Shown here piece after piece: positions 33,263 through 43,800 of a DNA stretch of 64,000 nucleotides; the first letter of the stretch is position 1; every line of letters begins with the position of its first letter. The notes below the pieces were generated by a model, which searched no databases, was not told the DNA's origin, and was given only the letters and a program-made list of their open reading frames with translations. Source of the stretch: Marinomonas pollencensis (lineage in GTDB: Bacteria; Pseudomonadota; Gammaproteobacteria; Pseudomonadales; Marinomonadaceae); NCBI RefSeq assembly GCF_003387375.1, contig NZ_QUNG01000002.1:1-64000 (forward strand). The letters are read 5' to 3'. Made by a program: the position numbers and the translations under genes.

Positions 33263-34144
33263 ATGAGTCTTTTTAGGCGTGTTGGAATAATAGCTCGATT
33301 AGATAAACCTCAGATTCTTGATACCGTAAAGAAACTGATGGAATACCTGCAGGAAAAAGGCTCGGAGCCCGTATTAGAAAATGACTTGGCCACTATGTTG
33401 CCCGGTATCAAGGTCGATTCGTCGCCATTAAAAGAACTCGGTAATCATTGTGACTTGGTCATGGTTGTTGGTGGTGATGGCAGTTTTCTCGGTGCAGCAA
33501 GAGCGATCAGTCATTATGATGTGCCTGTGATTGGGATAAACCGTGGTACCTTGGGGTTTTTAACGGACATCTCTCCTCACTCTTTTCAAGAAGAGCTAGA
33601 GCCTATTTTTCGTGGTGAATATCATGAAGAGCAGCGTTTTATGATCGAAGCTAAGATCAAGCGTCAGAACCGTCCGAGTGGTGAAGGCATTGCCTTGAAT
33701 GATCTGGTGTTGCACCCAGGAAAGTCGGCGCGAATGATTCGATTTGATCTATTTATTGATGATCAATTTGTCATGAACCAAAAATCCGATGGTTTAATCG
33801 TGGCGACACCAACCGGCTCCACTGCCTATGCCTTGTCGGCAGGAGGCCCTATTATGTTGCCTAAGTTGGATGCACTTGTATTAGTGCCAATGCACCCGCA
33901 TACATTGAGTAACCGTCCGATTGTGATTGATGCCAATGCGCGAATTCGTATTGTCGTTTGTGAATCAAATCTAACCTACCCAAGTGTCAGCTGTGATGGT
34001 CAGCTTAACATTACAGCGGCCCCAGGTGATGAGATCCATATTACGAAAAAGGCCGGTAATATTCGCTTAATACACCCTAAAAATCATGATTTCTATAATG
34101 TATGTCGTGACAAGTTAGGATGGCAAAGTGGCTACCGAGCATAA
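33263..34144 (+). CDS. nadK: NAD kinase
   Basis: A 293-residue ATP-NAD kinase making NADP. The catalytic GGDGSFLGAAR is near residue 72, the NAD-binding NRGTLGFLTDI follows, then LNDLVLHPG and TPTGSTAYALSAGGPI. Length is typical of the gammaproteobacterial enzyme (E. coli 292). The start is ATG 33263, with AGAAAGAGAA upstream. It is followed after 50 bases by glpG on the same strand. Confidence 0.97.
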   Translation: MSLFRRVGIIARLDKPQILDTVKKLMEYLQEKGSEPVLENDLATMLPGIKVDSSPLKELGNHCDLVMVVGGDGSFLGAARAISHYDVPVIGINRGTLGFLTDISPHSFQEELEPIFRGEYHEEQRFMIEAKIKRQNRPSGEGIALNDLVLHPGKSARMIRFDLFIDDQFVMNQKSDGLIVATPTGSTAYALSAGGPIMLPKLDALVLVPMHPHTLSNRPIVIDANARIRIVVCESNLTYPSVSCDGQLNITAAPGDEIHITKKAGNIRLIHPKNHDFYNVCRDKLGWQSGYRA

Positions 34145-34194
34145 CCCACCGTTATTGGGTTGTGATGCAGTGAACAGGCGCGGTGTAAAGTATT

Positions 34195-35076
34195 ATGTTG
34201 TTAGTTTACCAGTTTGATGAAAATGATGATCCGGCCTTGTTGAGCCAGACATTATGGCGGTTAAAAATATCCCATCAGATCGTGATGGGCAAAACACACA
34301 AAGAATTGTGGCTGGCAGATCCTTCCCACCAAGCACCGACATTACAACTTATACAAATCTGGCAAGATAACCCAGAAGCGTTAACCAAAGTAGAGCGCAA
34401 TCAAGCGGCTAAGCCGGTGTCTCGTTCAATGGGGTGGGGGCGTCAGTTACGAGAGGCGCCCGCCACAGCGATTGTGATTCTGGCCGCATTATTGGTGGCG
34501 TTTATAACTCAATTGGGTTCAGAGCTCTCCACTCTCCGTTATTTTACCATTAGCCCCTTTGATATTGTGGGCAATCAGATCCGTTTTTACCCTTTGTCAG
34601 AAGTGCTTAGTCGTGGTGAATATTGGCGTTTATTATCGCCTGCGTTTTTGCATTTCAGTGTTATGCATATTGTTTTCAACACTTTATGGGTGTGGGATGT
34701 GGGTCGCAGACTGGAGAAAATGCTGGGCTCTTTGGTGTGGTCGTTTGGGGTCGCTATTATTGCCATTGTCAGTAATGTTGTGCAATTCCAATTTACTGGC
34801 AACCCGTTATTTGGCGGTCTGTCTGGCGTGGTATACGGCATCATTGGTTTTGCATGGTTAATGCCTGTGATTATCCCGCGTTGGCCGACAATTGTTAGTA
34901 AACCGCTGATGATATTTTTTATGGTTTGGTTGGCGATAGGCTATACCCAGTTGCCTGAAATGATCGGCTTAGGACAGATCGCAAACACGGCCCATACGAT
35001 TGGCCTAGGCGCAGGCTTGGTACTAGGTATCGTGTATTGGTTCATCATCCGAGTAACTTCCTTTAAGAAAATGTAA
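34195..35076 (+). CDS. glpG: Rhomboid intramembrane serine protease GlpG
   Basis: A 293-residue protein with a soluble N-terminal domain (about 1-80) followed by the six-helix rhomboid core. The catalytic Ser is in FGGLSGVVYGIIG and the catalytic His in NTAHTIGLGAGLVLG. The L1/helix-2 motif HIVFNTLWVWDVGRRLE carries the conserved Asn and Arg. It cleaves transmembrane substrates within the inner membrane. It is first in a likely unit with the YeaC-family, DUF2797 and pepN genes (gaps of 44, 0 and 10 bases). Confidence 0.95.
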   Translation: MLLVYQFDENDDPALLSQTLWRLKISHQIVMGKTHKELWLADPSHQAPTLQLIQIWQDNPEALTKVERNQAAKPVSRSMGWGRQLREAPATAIVILAALLVAFITQLGSELSTLRYFTISPFDIVGNQIRFYPLSEVLSRGEYWRLLSPAFLHFSVMHIVFNTLWVWDVGRRLEKMLGSLVWSFGVAIIAIVSNVVQFQFTGNPLFGGLSGVVYGIIGFAWLMPVIIPRWPTIVSKPLMIFFMVWLAIGYTQLPEMIGLGQIANTAHTIGLGAGLVLGIVYWFIIRVTSFKKM

Positions 35077-35120
35077 ACCGTTACTGAGCTTCGCAAAGCG
35101 GCGGTTAATGAGAGTATCCA

Positions 35121-35402
35121 ATGAATTTTAAAGAAATGATCGACAACATGTCTCCTGAAGTTTATGTCAGCCTGAAACAAGCGGTTGAACTGGGGAAATG
35201 GCCCAATGGTGTGCGTTTAACGCAAGAGCAAAGTGAATTATGTCTACAGGCGATCATCACCTATGACTTCAATAACAAGCCAGAAGAAAGCCGTGTCGGT
35301 TATATTGATCGAGGCAGTAAACAGGCAAAATTTGAAGAAGACAATCAAGACAAAGTAGACAGCATTAAATGGGTGGATGATGGCCCTGAGGGAAATCAAT
35401 AA
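35121..35402 (+). CDS. YeaC-family (DUF1315) protein
   Basis: A 93-residue acidic cytosolic protein of the YeaC/DUF1315 family. The conserved core reads MSPEVYVSLKQAVELGKWP, LTQEQSELCLQAIITYD and VGYIDRGSK. No biochemical role is established. Its last base is the first base of the next gene's ATG (TAATG), so the two are translationally coupled. The same pair, YeaC-type plus DUF2797, recurs as neighbours in other gammaproteobacteria as I recall, which suggests a shared function. Confidence 0.88.
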   Translation: MNFKEMIDNMSPEVYVSLKQAVELGKWPNGVRLTQEQSELCLQAIITYDFNNKPEESRVGYIDRGSKQAKFEEDNQDKVDSIKWVDDGPEGNQ

Positions 35403-36226
35403 TGTTGTCAGGCAATCTTAAGAAAATGGCCGCTACAGCGCCTCAAGGGCAGGTTCAATACAGCTTAACCTTGGGTGATGACAGCATTAATATGAATGAA
35501 TTGATCGGCAAAAAAGTTGCCCTGCATTTTAAAGGTGCCATTAACTGCACGCATTGCGGTCGAGTCACAAAAAAATCATTCAGCCAAGGTTTCTGTTTTC
35601 CTTGTTTTAAGAAGTTGGCCGCGTGTGATTCCTGCATTATGAGTCCAGAAAAATGCCATTACCATCTGGGTACCTGTCGTGAGCCAGAATGGGCAGAAAA
35701 ATACTGTCTACAGGATCACTACGTGTATCTGGCTAACTCCTCCGGCCTTAAAGTGGGCATTACCCGTGGTGATCAATTGCCAACTCGCTGGCTAGATCAA
35801 GGCGCGACGCAAGGTCGAGCTTTGTTTCGAGTCGTCAACCGACGTATGTCTGGGTTAGTCGAAACCTTGTTTAAAAATGAAGTGGCGGACAAAACCAATT
35901 GGCGCAATATGCTAAAGGGCACGGCCGTGGAGCTCAATTTAGAAAATGAACAAGAAAGGCTGATTGGCTTGCTTTATGACGGCTTAGATGCCCTACAAAA
36001 CGAGTTTGGCCTACTGTCTATTGTTGATCTTTCTGATGAAAACGAAACCCACGAATTTATCTATCCCGTTTTAGAATACCCAACGAAGGTCACCAGTCTA
36101 AATGCCGAAAAAACACCTGAAATAGAAGGGGTGTTGATGGGAATAAAAGGCCAGTACTGGATACTCGATACCGGCGTGATTAATATCCGTAAATACACAG
36201 GTTACCAAGCATCACTGACATTTTAG
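35402..36226 (+). CDS. DUF2797 zinc-binding protein
   Basis: A 274-residue cytosolic protein of the DUF2797 family. A cysteine-rich module (about residues 45-90) has CTHCGR, CFPCFKK, CDSC and further Cys/His residues that could hold two zinc ions. It is followed by a GIY-YIG-nuclease-like strand-helix segment (YVYLANSSGLKVGITR, then TRWLDQGA). Whether it cuts nucleic acid is unknown. It is co-translated with the YeaC-family gene upstream and lies 10 bases before pepN. The Zn plus GIY-YIG-like architecture suggests nucleic-acid contact (inference). Confidence 0.85.
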   Translation: MLSGNLKKMAATAPQGQVQYSLTLGDDSINMNELIGKKVALHFKGAINCTHCGRVTKKSFSQGFCFPCFKKLAACDSCIMSPEKCHYHLGTCREPEWAEKYCLQDHYVYLANSSGLKVGITRGDQLPTRWLDQGATQGRALFRVVNRRMSGLVETLFKNEVADKTNWRNMLKGTAVELNLENEQERLIGLLYDGLDALQNEFGLLSIVDLSDENETHEFIYPVLEYPTKVTSLNAEKTPEIEGVLMGIKGQYWILDTGVINIRKYTGYQASLTF

Positions 36227-36236
36227 GAGAGAACAA

Positions 36237-38870
36237 ATGAAAGAGAGCCAACCCTCAGCAATTTATTTAAAAGATTATAAGGTTCCTCCTTTTCTGATTG
36301 ATAAGACAGAATTGACGTTTGATCTAGACGAAGCAACCACCATAGTTACCTCAAGGTTGCATATGCGTCGCAACCCGTTAGATGGAAAATCCAATGCGCC
36401 GCTTATTCTAGATGGCGGAGAAGACGTTAAGTTGATTGGTGTGGCGATGGACGGTTACGCGTTGCCAGAAGAAGAATATCAGCTGGTGGATGATAAGCTG
36501 ATTATTACGGCCACAGCAGACAGCTTTGTATTAACCTGTGAAACCTTGATTGAACCGCAAAATAACACCCGTCTAGAAGGTTTATACCGCTCTTCATCTA
36601 TGTTTTGCACACAGTGTGAGGCAGAAGGTTTTCGCCACATCACCTATTACCTAGATCGCCCAGATGTGATGTCTGTGTTTACCACGACCATCATTGCTGA
36701 TGAAGCGCGTTATCCTGTGATGTTGTCCAACGGCAATGAAATTGAACGCGGCAAAACTGAGGAAGGCAAAACCCTGGTTGTCTGGCATGACCCTTTCCCT
36801 AAACCTGCCTACTTGTTTGCCCTAGTGGCAGGGAACCTAGCGGTAAAAAATGATCTTTTTACCACCCAAAGTGGTCGTGATGTGAAGCTGCAAATTTTTA
36901 CTGAGTCCCATAATATCGACAAAGTGGATTACGCAATGGAAGCGCTAAAGCGCTCAATGCGTTGGGATGAAGAAAAATACGGCCGTGAATACGATCTCGA
37001 TATTTTTATGATTGTCGCCGTCGATGATTTCAATATGGGGGCCATGGAAAACAAAGGGTTAAATATCTTTAATTCTTCATGTTTGTTGGCCAGCCCTAAA
37101 ACCACCACAGACGATGCTTTTTTGCGTGTTGAAGCGGTTGTGGCGCACGAGTATTTCCATAATTGGTCAGGCAACCGCGTTACTTGCCGTGATTGGTTTC
37201 AGCTCAGTCTGAAAGAAGGTTTTACTGTGTTCCGTGATCAGTCTTTTTCCGCTGACATGCATTCTGCCACAGTAAAGCGTGTAGAAGACGTGTCCTTTTT
37301 GAAAACAGCTCAGTTTGCTGAGGATGCTGGCCCGATGGCGCACCCAGTGCGTCCTTCTTCGTTTATTGAGATTTCAAATTTTTATACCCTTACTGTGTAT
37401 GAAAAAGGCTCTGAAATTGTGCGTATGATCCACACTTTATTAGGTGAGGAGTTGTTCCGCAAAGGGTCGGATCTGTATTTTGAGCGTCATGATGGCCAAG
37501 CGGTTACCTGTGATGATTTTGTTGCTGCCATGCAAGACGCTTCTGGCATTGACTTAACCTTGTTTAAGCGTTGGTATTCACAGGCAGGTACACCGATTGT
37601 TACCGTGGAAGACCAGTATTTTCCGGAAGAAAAACGCTATCAGTTAACCATCAAGCAAGAAACACCGGCAACGCCTGGGCAACCAACAAAACTGCCGCTT
37701 CATATTCCTATTCGAGTTGGTTTGTTAACAGCACAAGGGCAAGAGATTGCGGCACAGTATCAAGGTGAGGTGGCGAATGATGTGACCTTGTTGCTGACGC
37801 AAGCAGAGCAAACTTTTGAATTTACAGAAGTGCCTAGCCAGCCAGTGCCATCCTTGTTGCGCTCTTTTTCTGCACCGGTAAAACTTCATTATAACTACAC
37901 AGCAGACCAGTTATTGCTATTAATGTCAGCCGACACAGATGGTTTTAATCGTTGGAGTGCGGCTCAGCAATTAGCGGTTAACGAGCTGACTCAGCTGATC
38001 GAACAGGCTAGTGCGGGTCAGCCTTTGGTAATGGATTCTCAGTTGCTCACCGGCCTTACTGCTTTACTGGCGGATGAGTCTTTGGACCCTGCGATGGTGG
38101 CATTAATTCTGGCTTTACCAAGTCAAGCGTATTTGTCTGAGCTTGCCACCACCATTGACCCTCTGGCTATTAAGCAAGCGCGTCAATTCTTAAAAGAAAA
38201 GATAGCCAATGCGTTGACCGAGCAATTTGTGCAAACCTACCAGAACAATATTATTCGTTCTGAGTATCAGGCCAGTGCCCAGCATATTGCCCGTCGCTCG
38301 TTGAAAAACATGGCATTGTCTTACTGGTCTGAAACCGCGGATAAGAAGGGTGAGGCGGCAGTGGCTCAGCAATTTGCCAGTGCCGATAACATGACGGATC
38401 AGTTTGCAGCGCTATCGATTGCGGTGCATTCTGGTCACCCAGATGCCGCAACCATGTTAGACGCTTTTTATCAGCAGTGGAAAAATGAGCCCTTAGTGGT
38501 TAATAAATGGTTAATGTTGAGTGCTTCTCAGGATGCTGACGATGCTCTGGCTGTGGTTGAGGGGTTAATGGCTCATCCTTCATTTGACCTGAAAAACCCA
38601 AATAAAGTACGCGCAGTGCTGGGCGGCTTTGGCCAAAATGTGGCAGGTTTCCATAACGCAGACGGCTCCGGTTATCGCTTCCTTGCAGACCAGATCATAG
38701 TGTTAGATAAGCGCAACCCACAATTGGCATCGCGCTTGTGTACGCCACTGACAAGATGGAAAAAGCTTAAGCCTGCATTAAGCGAGAAAATGAAAGCGGA
38801 GCTTGAGCGCATTATGGCGCAAGAGTTATCGAAAGATGTTTATGAGGTGATCTCTAAAAGCCTTGTTTAG
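36237..38870 (+). CDS. pepN: Aminopeptidase N
   Basis: An 877-residue M1 zinc metallopeptidase. The exopeptidase motif is MGAMENKGLN, and the zinc site is AHEYFHNWSG with the third ligand Glu in LSLKEGFTVF. The N-terminal beta domain, catalytic domain and long helical C-terminal domain are all present, with length close to the 870 residues of E. coli PepN. It trims N-terminal residues from peptides in the cytosol. AGGAGA precedes ATG 36237. It is the last gene of the glpG-led run and has its own strong terminator. Confidence 0.97.
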   Translation: MKESQPSAIYLKDYKVPPFLIDKTELTFDLDEATTIVTSRLHMRRNPLDGKSNAPLILDGGEDVKLIGVAMDGYALPEEEYQLVDDKLIITATADSFVLTCETLIEPQNNTRLEGLYRSSSMFCTQCEAEGFRHITYYLDRPDVMSVFTTTIIADEARYPVMLSNGNEIERGKTEEGKTLVVWHDPFPKPAYLFALVAGNLAVKNDLFTTQSGRDVKLQIFTESHNIDKVDYAMEALKRSMRWDEEKYGREYDLDIFMIVAVDDFNMGAMENKGLNIFNSSCLLASPKTTTDDAFLRVEAVVAHEYFHNWSGNRVTCRDWFQLSLKEGFTVFRDQSFSADMHSATVKRVEDVSFLKTAQFAEDAGPMAHPVRPSSFIEISNFYTLTVYEKGSEIVRMIHTLLGEELFRKGSDLYFERHDGQAVTCDDFVAAMQDASGIDLTLFKRWYSQAGTPIVTVEDQYFPEEKRYQLTIKQETPATPGQPTKLPLHIPIRVGLLTAQGQEIAAQYQGEVANDVTLLLTQAEQTFEFTEVPSQPVPSLLRSFSAPVKLHYNYTADQLLLLMSADTDGFNRWSAAQQLAVNELTQLIEQASAGQPLVMDSQLLTGLTALLADESLDPAMVALILALPSQAYLSELATTIDPLAIKQARQFLKEKIANALTEQFVQTYQNNIIRSEYQASAQHIARRSLKNMALSYWSETADKKGEAAVAQQFASADNMTDQFAALSIAVHSGHPDAATMLDAFYQQWKNEPLVVNKWLMLSASQDADDALAVVEGLMAHPSFDLKNPNKVRAVLGGFGQNVAGFHNADGSGYRFLADQIIVLDKRNPQLASRLCTPLTRWKKLKPALSEKMKAELERIMAQELSKDVYEVISKSLV

Positions 38871-38897
38871 CATTTAGGCGATAGCCTCGTTTTTCTC

Positions 38898-38926
38898 AAA
38901 ACCCAAGCCATGGCTTGGGTTTTTTT
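38898..38926 (+). terminator. Terminator of pepN
   Basis: AAAACCCAAGC / GCTTGGGTTTT with a CATG loop, followed by more T residues, 28 bases after pepN. Confidence 0.92.
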
Positions 38927-39091
38927 ATGCTAACTGTTTTGTTGTCTCAGGCATGCGTTGTGACTGGGCGTAATAAGGTCTTTGCCTACAAAATAAAAAC
39001 ACTAACTTTACGGCTTTTTTGCATTCCGCCTTGAAATCTGGCATAAGTGATCTAACTTATTGTTGACCTTGGGTTTATTAAGGAGCGGATA

Positions 39092-40753
39092 ATGACTAAG
39101 CGCATGACTATTTTAATTCCTGTTGCTTTAGGGTTAATGGCGTCAGCATGCACTACCACAACGACTTCTCAATCCCAGGATCAAGGCGTAATTGGAGGGG
39201 AGGCCATGACTGATACGCAGACCAATGTGTCTGCACAGCGTGCAGCGATTACCCAGCAAATGAGCCAGATGCGCGAAGAAATCAGCGCCCTTAAAAAAGC
39301 CTTGGTGAGTAACAATCAGCAATTATTAGAGCTGCATACAAAGCTTGATCAAAAAGACGCCAGTATCGCAACATTAGCCGCTTCTGAGTCTGATCCAGAA
39401 GCGCTCTTGGCGCTTACCAAAGAGCGCCGCTTGCGAGAAACTTTAGAGTCTCAGTATGCAGAGCTCAAGGTAGCAAATGACCATCTCGTTCATCAAATAA
39501 GCAAATGGCAAGCCTCCTTAGATGAGTTAGACAGTCAGCTGCTTTCTGATCTTTCAGTGGCGCCATCAGAGGCTAGCTTTCTGGCATTGAACAACAGCTT
39601 TCAGAGTTTAGATTCGGCACATTATGCCCTTAATCAATCCTATCAAGCGTTATTGAAAAAGCAGCATGATTGGCAAGATAAATACGCGCTATTAGCGAAA
39701 GAAAATCAAACTAACCAACAATCTTTATCCTTCCTTGAGCAAGAAAATAAGCGTTTGGCAGAGCAGATCGCCGCGGCGAGGTCACAAAATCAAATTTTGT
39801 GGAAAAAGGTACGTGCCCAGCGTGACACCATCGACGGTCTTCAAAAAGGCACCTTCGGTCAGGTGGATCAAGGCTATTTAGATGGCTTGAATACCGGGGA
39901 ATTGCACACTGATATTATTAAATTAAGTGGTGTAATCGAAGCGCAAAAAACGTTAATCGCTGATTACCAAGATGAGATTAATAAGCAGCAAGCGGCGTTG
40001 CAGGCCGGTGCGGACAATGAGAATAAAATTCAAGCATTAGAAGTGAGTTTGGCCAAACTGCAGAAGATGAATATGTCCACCCAGCGCCAGCTAGCAAAAA
40101 GTCGCTCAGCATTGTTAGCCAGTCAACAACAGCAATCTGCCTTGGCGGATGCTTTGTCGCGCGTCAAAAGCCAACAAGTGGTGCTGCAAAAACAATTGGC
40201 AGATATCGAGGCGCGCGCCAAAAACAGTGAAAATCAACGTGCAACCTTAGAGTCTCAGGTAAATGATTTAATTCCTTTTCAAGCGGAAGTGAATGCACTG
40301 CAGTCACAAATCGATTCCGGTTTAACTGATGTGAGATGGCAAATTCCCAAAACAATGTCATTGCATAATAACTTTGAGATTTTAGTAACGGCAAAGGTTG
40401 ATAACCCCGTGGCTGGGCAGACTTATGTGGCTGAGCTGGTGACTGACAGCGCCATTCAGATGGTCAGTGCAAGCGAAGCCGAGGCGGTGCTGCAAAATGG
40501 ACAATTGCAGTGGCGTTGGCGTGTTAATGGCTTAAATGAACGCCCTAAAGCAAGGCTGAATTTGTTTATTTCTCAGCAAATGAACTACCAAGGACAGAGA
40601 ATTATGCGTCAAGTTTACCGTGACAGCGACACTCTGGCGTTAACCAACGACGATTTGTTGGACAAATATGGCTATTGGGGTATGGCCATATTGGTAGGTT
40701 TGTTGGGCGGCTTCTTAGTCGGACGCATTAATCGTAAAGACAAAAACAGCTAA
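39092..40753 (+). CDS. Coiled-coil lipoprotein with C-terminal transmembrane helix
   Basis: A 553-residue protein of no family I recognise. The N-terminus (MTKRMTILIPVALGLMASAC) is a lipoprotein-like signal with Cys20. The +2 residue is Thr, not Asp, which by the Lol rule favours the outer membrane. Residues ~45-410 are Gln/Leu/Ala-rich with heptads typical of a very long coiled coil. Then comes a beta-rich stretch (~415-515, with LQWRWRVNGL), and a final membrane helix (YWGMAILVGLLGGFLVGR) with a GxxxG-type pattern and a basic tail. A protein anchored at both ends could tether the two membranes (inference). It stands alone before metH. Confidence 0.75.
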   Translation: MTKRMTILIPVALGLMASACTTTTTSQSQDQGVIGGEAMTDTQTNVSAQRAAITQQMSQMREEISALKKALVSNNQQLLELHTKLDQKDASIATLAASESDPEALLALTKERRLRETLESQYAELKVANDHLVHQISKWQASLDELDSQLLSDLSVAPSEASFLALNNSFQSLDSAHYALNQSYQALLKKQHDWQDKYALLAKENQTNQQSLSFLEQENKRLAEQIAAARSQNQILWKKVRAQRDTIDGLQKGTFGQVDQGYLDGLNTGELHTDIIKLSGVIEAQKTLIADYQDEINKQQAALQAGADNENKIQALEVSLAKLQKMNMSTQRQLAKSRSALLASQQQQSALADALSRVKSQQVVLQKQLADIEARAKNSENQRATLESQVNDLIPFQAEVNALQSQIDSGLTDVRWQIPKTMSLHNNFEILVTAKVDNPVAGQTYVAELVTDSAIQMVSASEAEAVLQNGQLQWRWRVNGLNERPKARLNLFISQQMNYQGQRIMRQVYRDSDTLALTNDDLLDKYGYWGMAILVGLLGGFLVGRINRKDKNS

Positions 40754-40889
40754 TCTTTTTCTCCTCGGCAAGCCACCATAAGCTTGGTGGTTTACGCCAT
40801 CCTTAGATCATTCAACTTCACATTACTATTTTTCAACTTCCATTGTCTGCTATTTCAGTATAGTGACTTGGCATATTTATATTGAGGTA

Positions 40890-43800
40890 ATGACAGTGGT
40901 AAAGTCCAAATCGTATTCCATTATTGAACAGCGTTTAGCAGAAAATGTATTGATCCTTGATGGTGCGATGGGAACCATGATCCAATCTTATCAATTGGAA
41001 GAAGCGGATTATCGTGGCGAGCGCTTTAAAGAGTGGCAAAGCGATGTGAAAGGAAACAATGATTTACTGTCATTAACGCAACCTAAAATCATTAAAGATA
41101 TTTATTCTGCGTATCTCTCGGCGGGCGCCGACATCATCGAAACCAACACCTTTAATGCCAACTCTATTTCCATGCTCGACTACCACATGGAGGCATTGAG
41201 CTATGAGTTGAACTTTGCGTCTGCGCGACTGGCGCGCGAAGCAGCGGATGAGTTTACGCAGCAAAACCCGAATAAACCACGCTTTGTTGCAGGGGCAGTG
41301 GGGCCGACCAGCCGTACTTGTACTATTTCTCCTGACGTTAATGACCCAGGGTTTCGTAATATTCATTTTGATGAATTGGTTGAAGCTTATTCGGTCGCAG
41401 TAGACGGTCTTATTAAGGGGGGTGTTGACCTTATCTTGATTGAAACCATCTTTGATACGTTAAATGCGAAAGCGGCAATATACGCCGTACTGGATTATTT
41501 TGAGCAAACTGGTGTGCGTTACCCGATTATGATCTCGGGCACTATTACCGATGCGTCAGGACGTACTTTATCCGGTCAAACCACAGAGGCATTTTGGAAC
41601 TCTATTTCCCACGCTAAGCCGATTTCAGTTGGTTTAAACTGTGCTTTAGGGCCTAAGGATTTGCGTCAATACATAGATGAGTTATCAAGAATCGCCGATA
41701 CCCACGTGTCCGCGCACCCCAATGCAGGCTTGCCGAATGCCTTTGGTGAATACGATGAAACCCCAGAAGAGATGCTTGAAGAAATAAAAGGTTGGGTTGA
41801 TTCTGGCTTTCTTAACATCATCGGTGGTTGTTGTGGTACGGCGCCAGAGCATATTAAGGCCTTTGCTGAGGCATTTCAGAACAGTCAGCCGCGAGTTATT
41901 CCTGAGATTGAAAAAGCCTGCCGCTTGTCTGGGTTAGAGCCTTTTAATATTGATGGTGACAGCCTATTTGTAAACGTGGGCGAACGAACCAATGTCACAG
42001 GTTCGGCGATGTTTAAGCGCCTTATCAAGGAAGGGGATTTTGATACAGCGCTTGACGTTGCTCGTCAGCAGGTAGAAAACGGTGCGCAAATTATCGACAT
42101 CAACATGGATGAAGGCATGTTGGACTCGCAAGCAGCTATGGAGCGCTTTCTAAAGCTGATTGCCTCTGAACCGGATATTTCTCGAGTGCCAATCATGTTG
42201 GACTCCTCTAAGTGGGAAATTCTTGAAGCGGGTCTAAAATGGATCCAAGGCAAGGGGGTTGTTAACTCCATCAGCATGAAGGAAGGCGAAGACAAGTTTC
42301 GAGAGCAAGCGCGTAAATTAATGAAATACGGTGCTGCGGTGATTGTGATGGCCTTTGATGAAACCGGCCAAGCGGACACTCGCCAGCGTAAAATTGAAAT
42401 TTGTCGTCGATCCTACAAAATTTTGGTGGATGAAGTAGGCTTCCCGCCAGAAGACATCATCTTTGACCCGAATATTTTCGCCATTGCCACTGGCATAGAA
42501 GAGCACAACCGATACGCATTGGACTTTATTGAAGCCACTGGCGACATTACTCGTGAATTACCTTATGCGAAAGTGTCGGGCGGTGTGTCGAATGTGTCTT
42601 TCTCGTTTCGTGGTAATAACCCGGTGCGTGAAGCGATTCACGCTGTGTTTTTGTACCATGCAATTAAGCAAGGTATGACCATGGGGATTGTCAATGCAGG
42701 GCAATTAGCTCTGTATGAAGATATCCCTGTAAAACTGCGTGACGCGGTAGAAGACGCCGTGCTAAACCGCACGCCTGATGCGACGGACAATTTGTTGGCC
42801 ATTGCTGGGGAATTTGCCGGCACCGGTGAAGTGGCAGAAAAAGAAACCCAAGAATGGCGTAGTTTGCCTGTGGCCGACCGCTTAAGTCATGCCTTGGTAA
42901 AAGGCATCACGGAATTTATTGACGAAGACACTGAAGAGGCTCGGTTGGCCTTCGCTCGACCGCTGGAAGTGATCGAAGGGCCATTGATGGATGGCATGGG
43001 CATTGTGGGGGACTTGTTTGGCTCTGGTAAGATGTTTTTGCCACAAGTGGTTAAATCGGCCCGAGTGATGAAAAAAGCGGTGGCGTATTTGATGCCTTAT
43101 ATTGAGGAAGAGAAAGCGCGTAATATGGACACTGCGTCCTCCAGTAATGGCAAAATAGTCATGGCTACGGTGAAAGGCGATGTGCATGACATAGGTAAAA
43201 ATATTGTCGGTGTGGTACTGCAATGTAATAACTTTGAAGTCATCGATCTTGGTGTCATGGTGCCCGCTGAAAAAATTCTTCGCACGGCGAAAGAAGAAGG
43301 GGCGGACATGATTGGCTTGTCAGGTTTGATCACGCCATCATTGGATGAAATGGTCCATGTGGCGAAAGAAATGGAGCGTCAAGGGTTTGATTTACCTGTC
43401 ATGATAGGTGGTGCCACCACATCGAAAGCGCATACCGCAGTGAAAATTGAGCAAAACTACAAACGCAATCAAGTGGTGCATGTGACCAATGCGTCACGTA
43501 GTGTGGGTGTCGCGAGTGCATTACTAAGTAAAGACATCGACCGCCGTCAGGCATTTGTAGATGATATTAAAATTGACTACGAGAAAACCCGTTTACGTTA
43601 TAAAGACAGAGCTAAGGCGGGTCGTCGAGTGTCGCTTGATAAGGCGCGACAGAATAAAGCACCACTGGTGTTTGAGGGCAATGTAACGACACCGCGCAAT
43701 TTGGGCGTGACAGTGCTCACCGAGCAAGATATTGATCTGGATGTGGTGAAAAACTACATTGATTGGACGCCGTTTTTCCAAACCTGGGAATTAGCCGGCG

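Noticed and set aside
40754..40889. Cobalamin or SAM riboswitch upstream of metH
   Set aside because: The gap is only about 136 bases and shows neither a B12-box nor the conserved SAM-riboswitch core.
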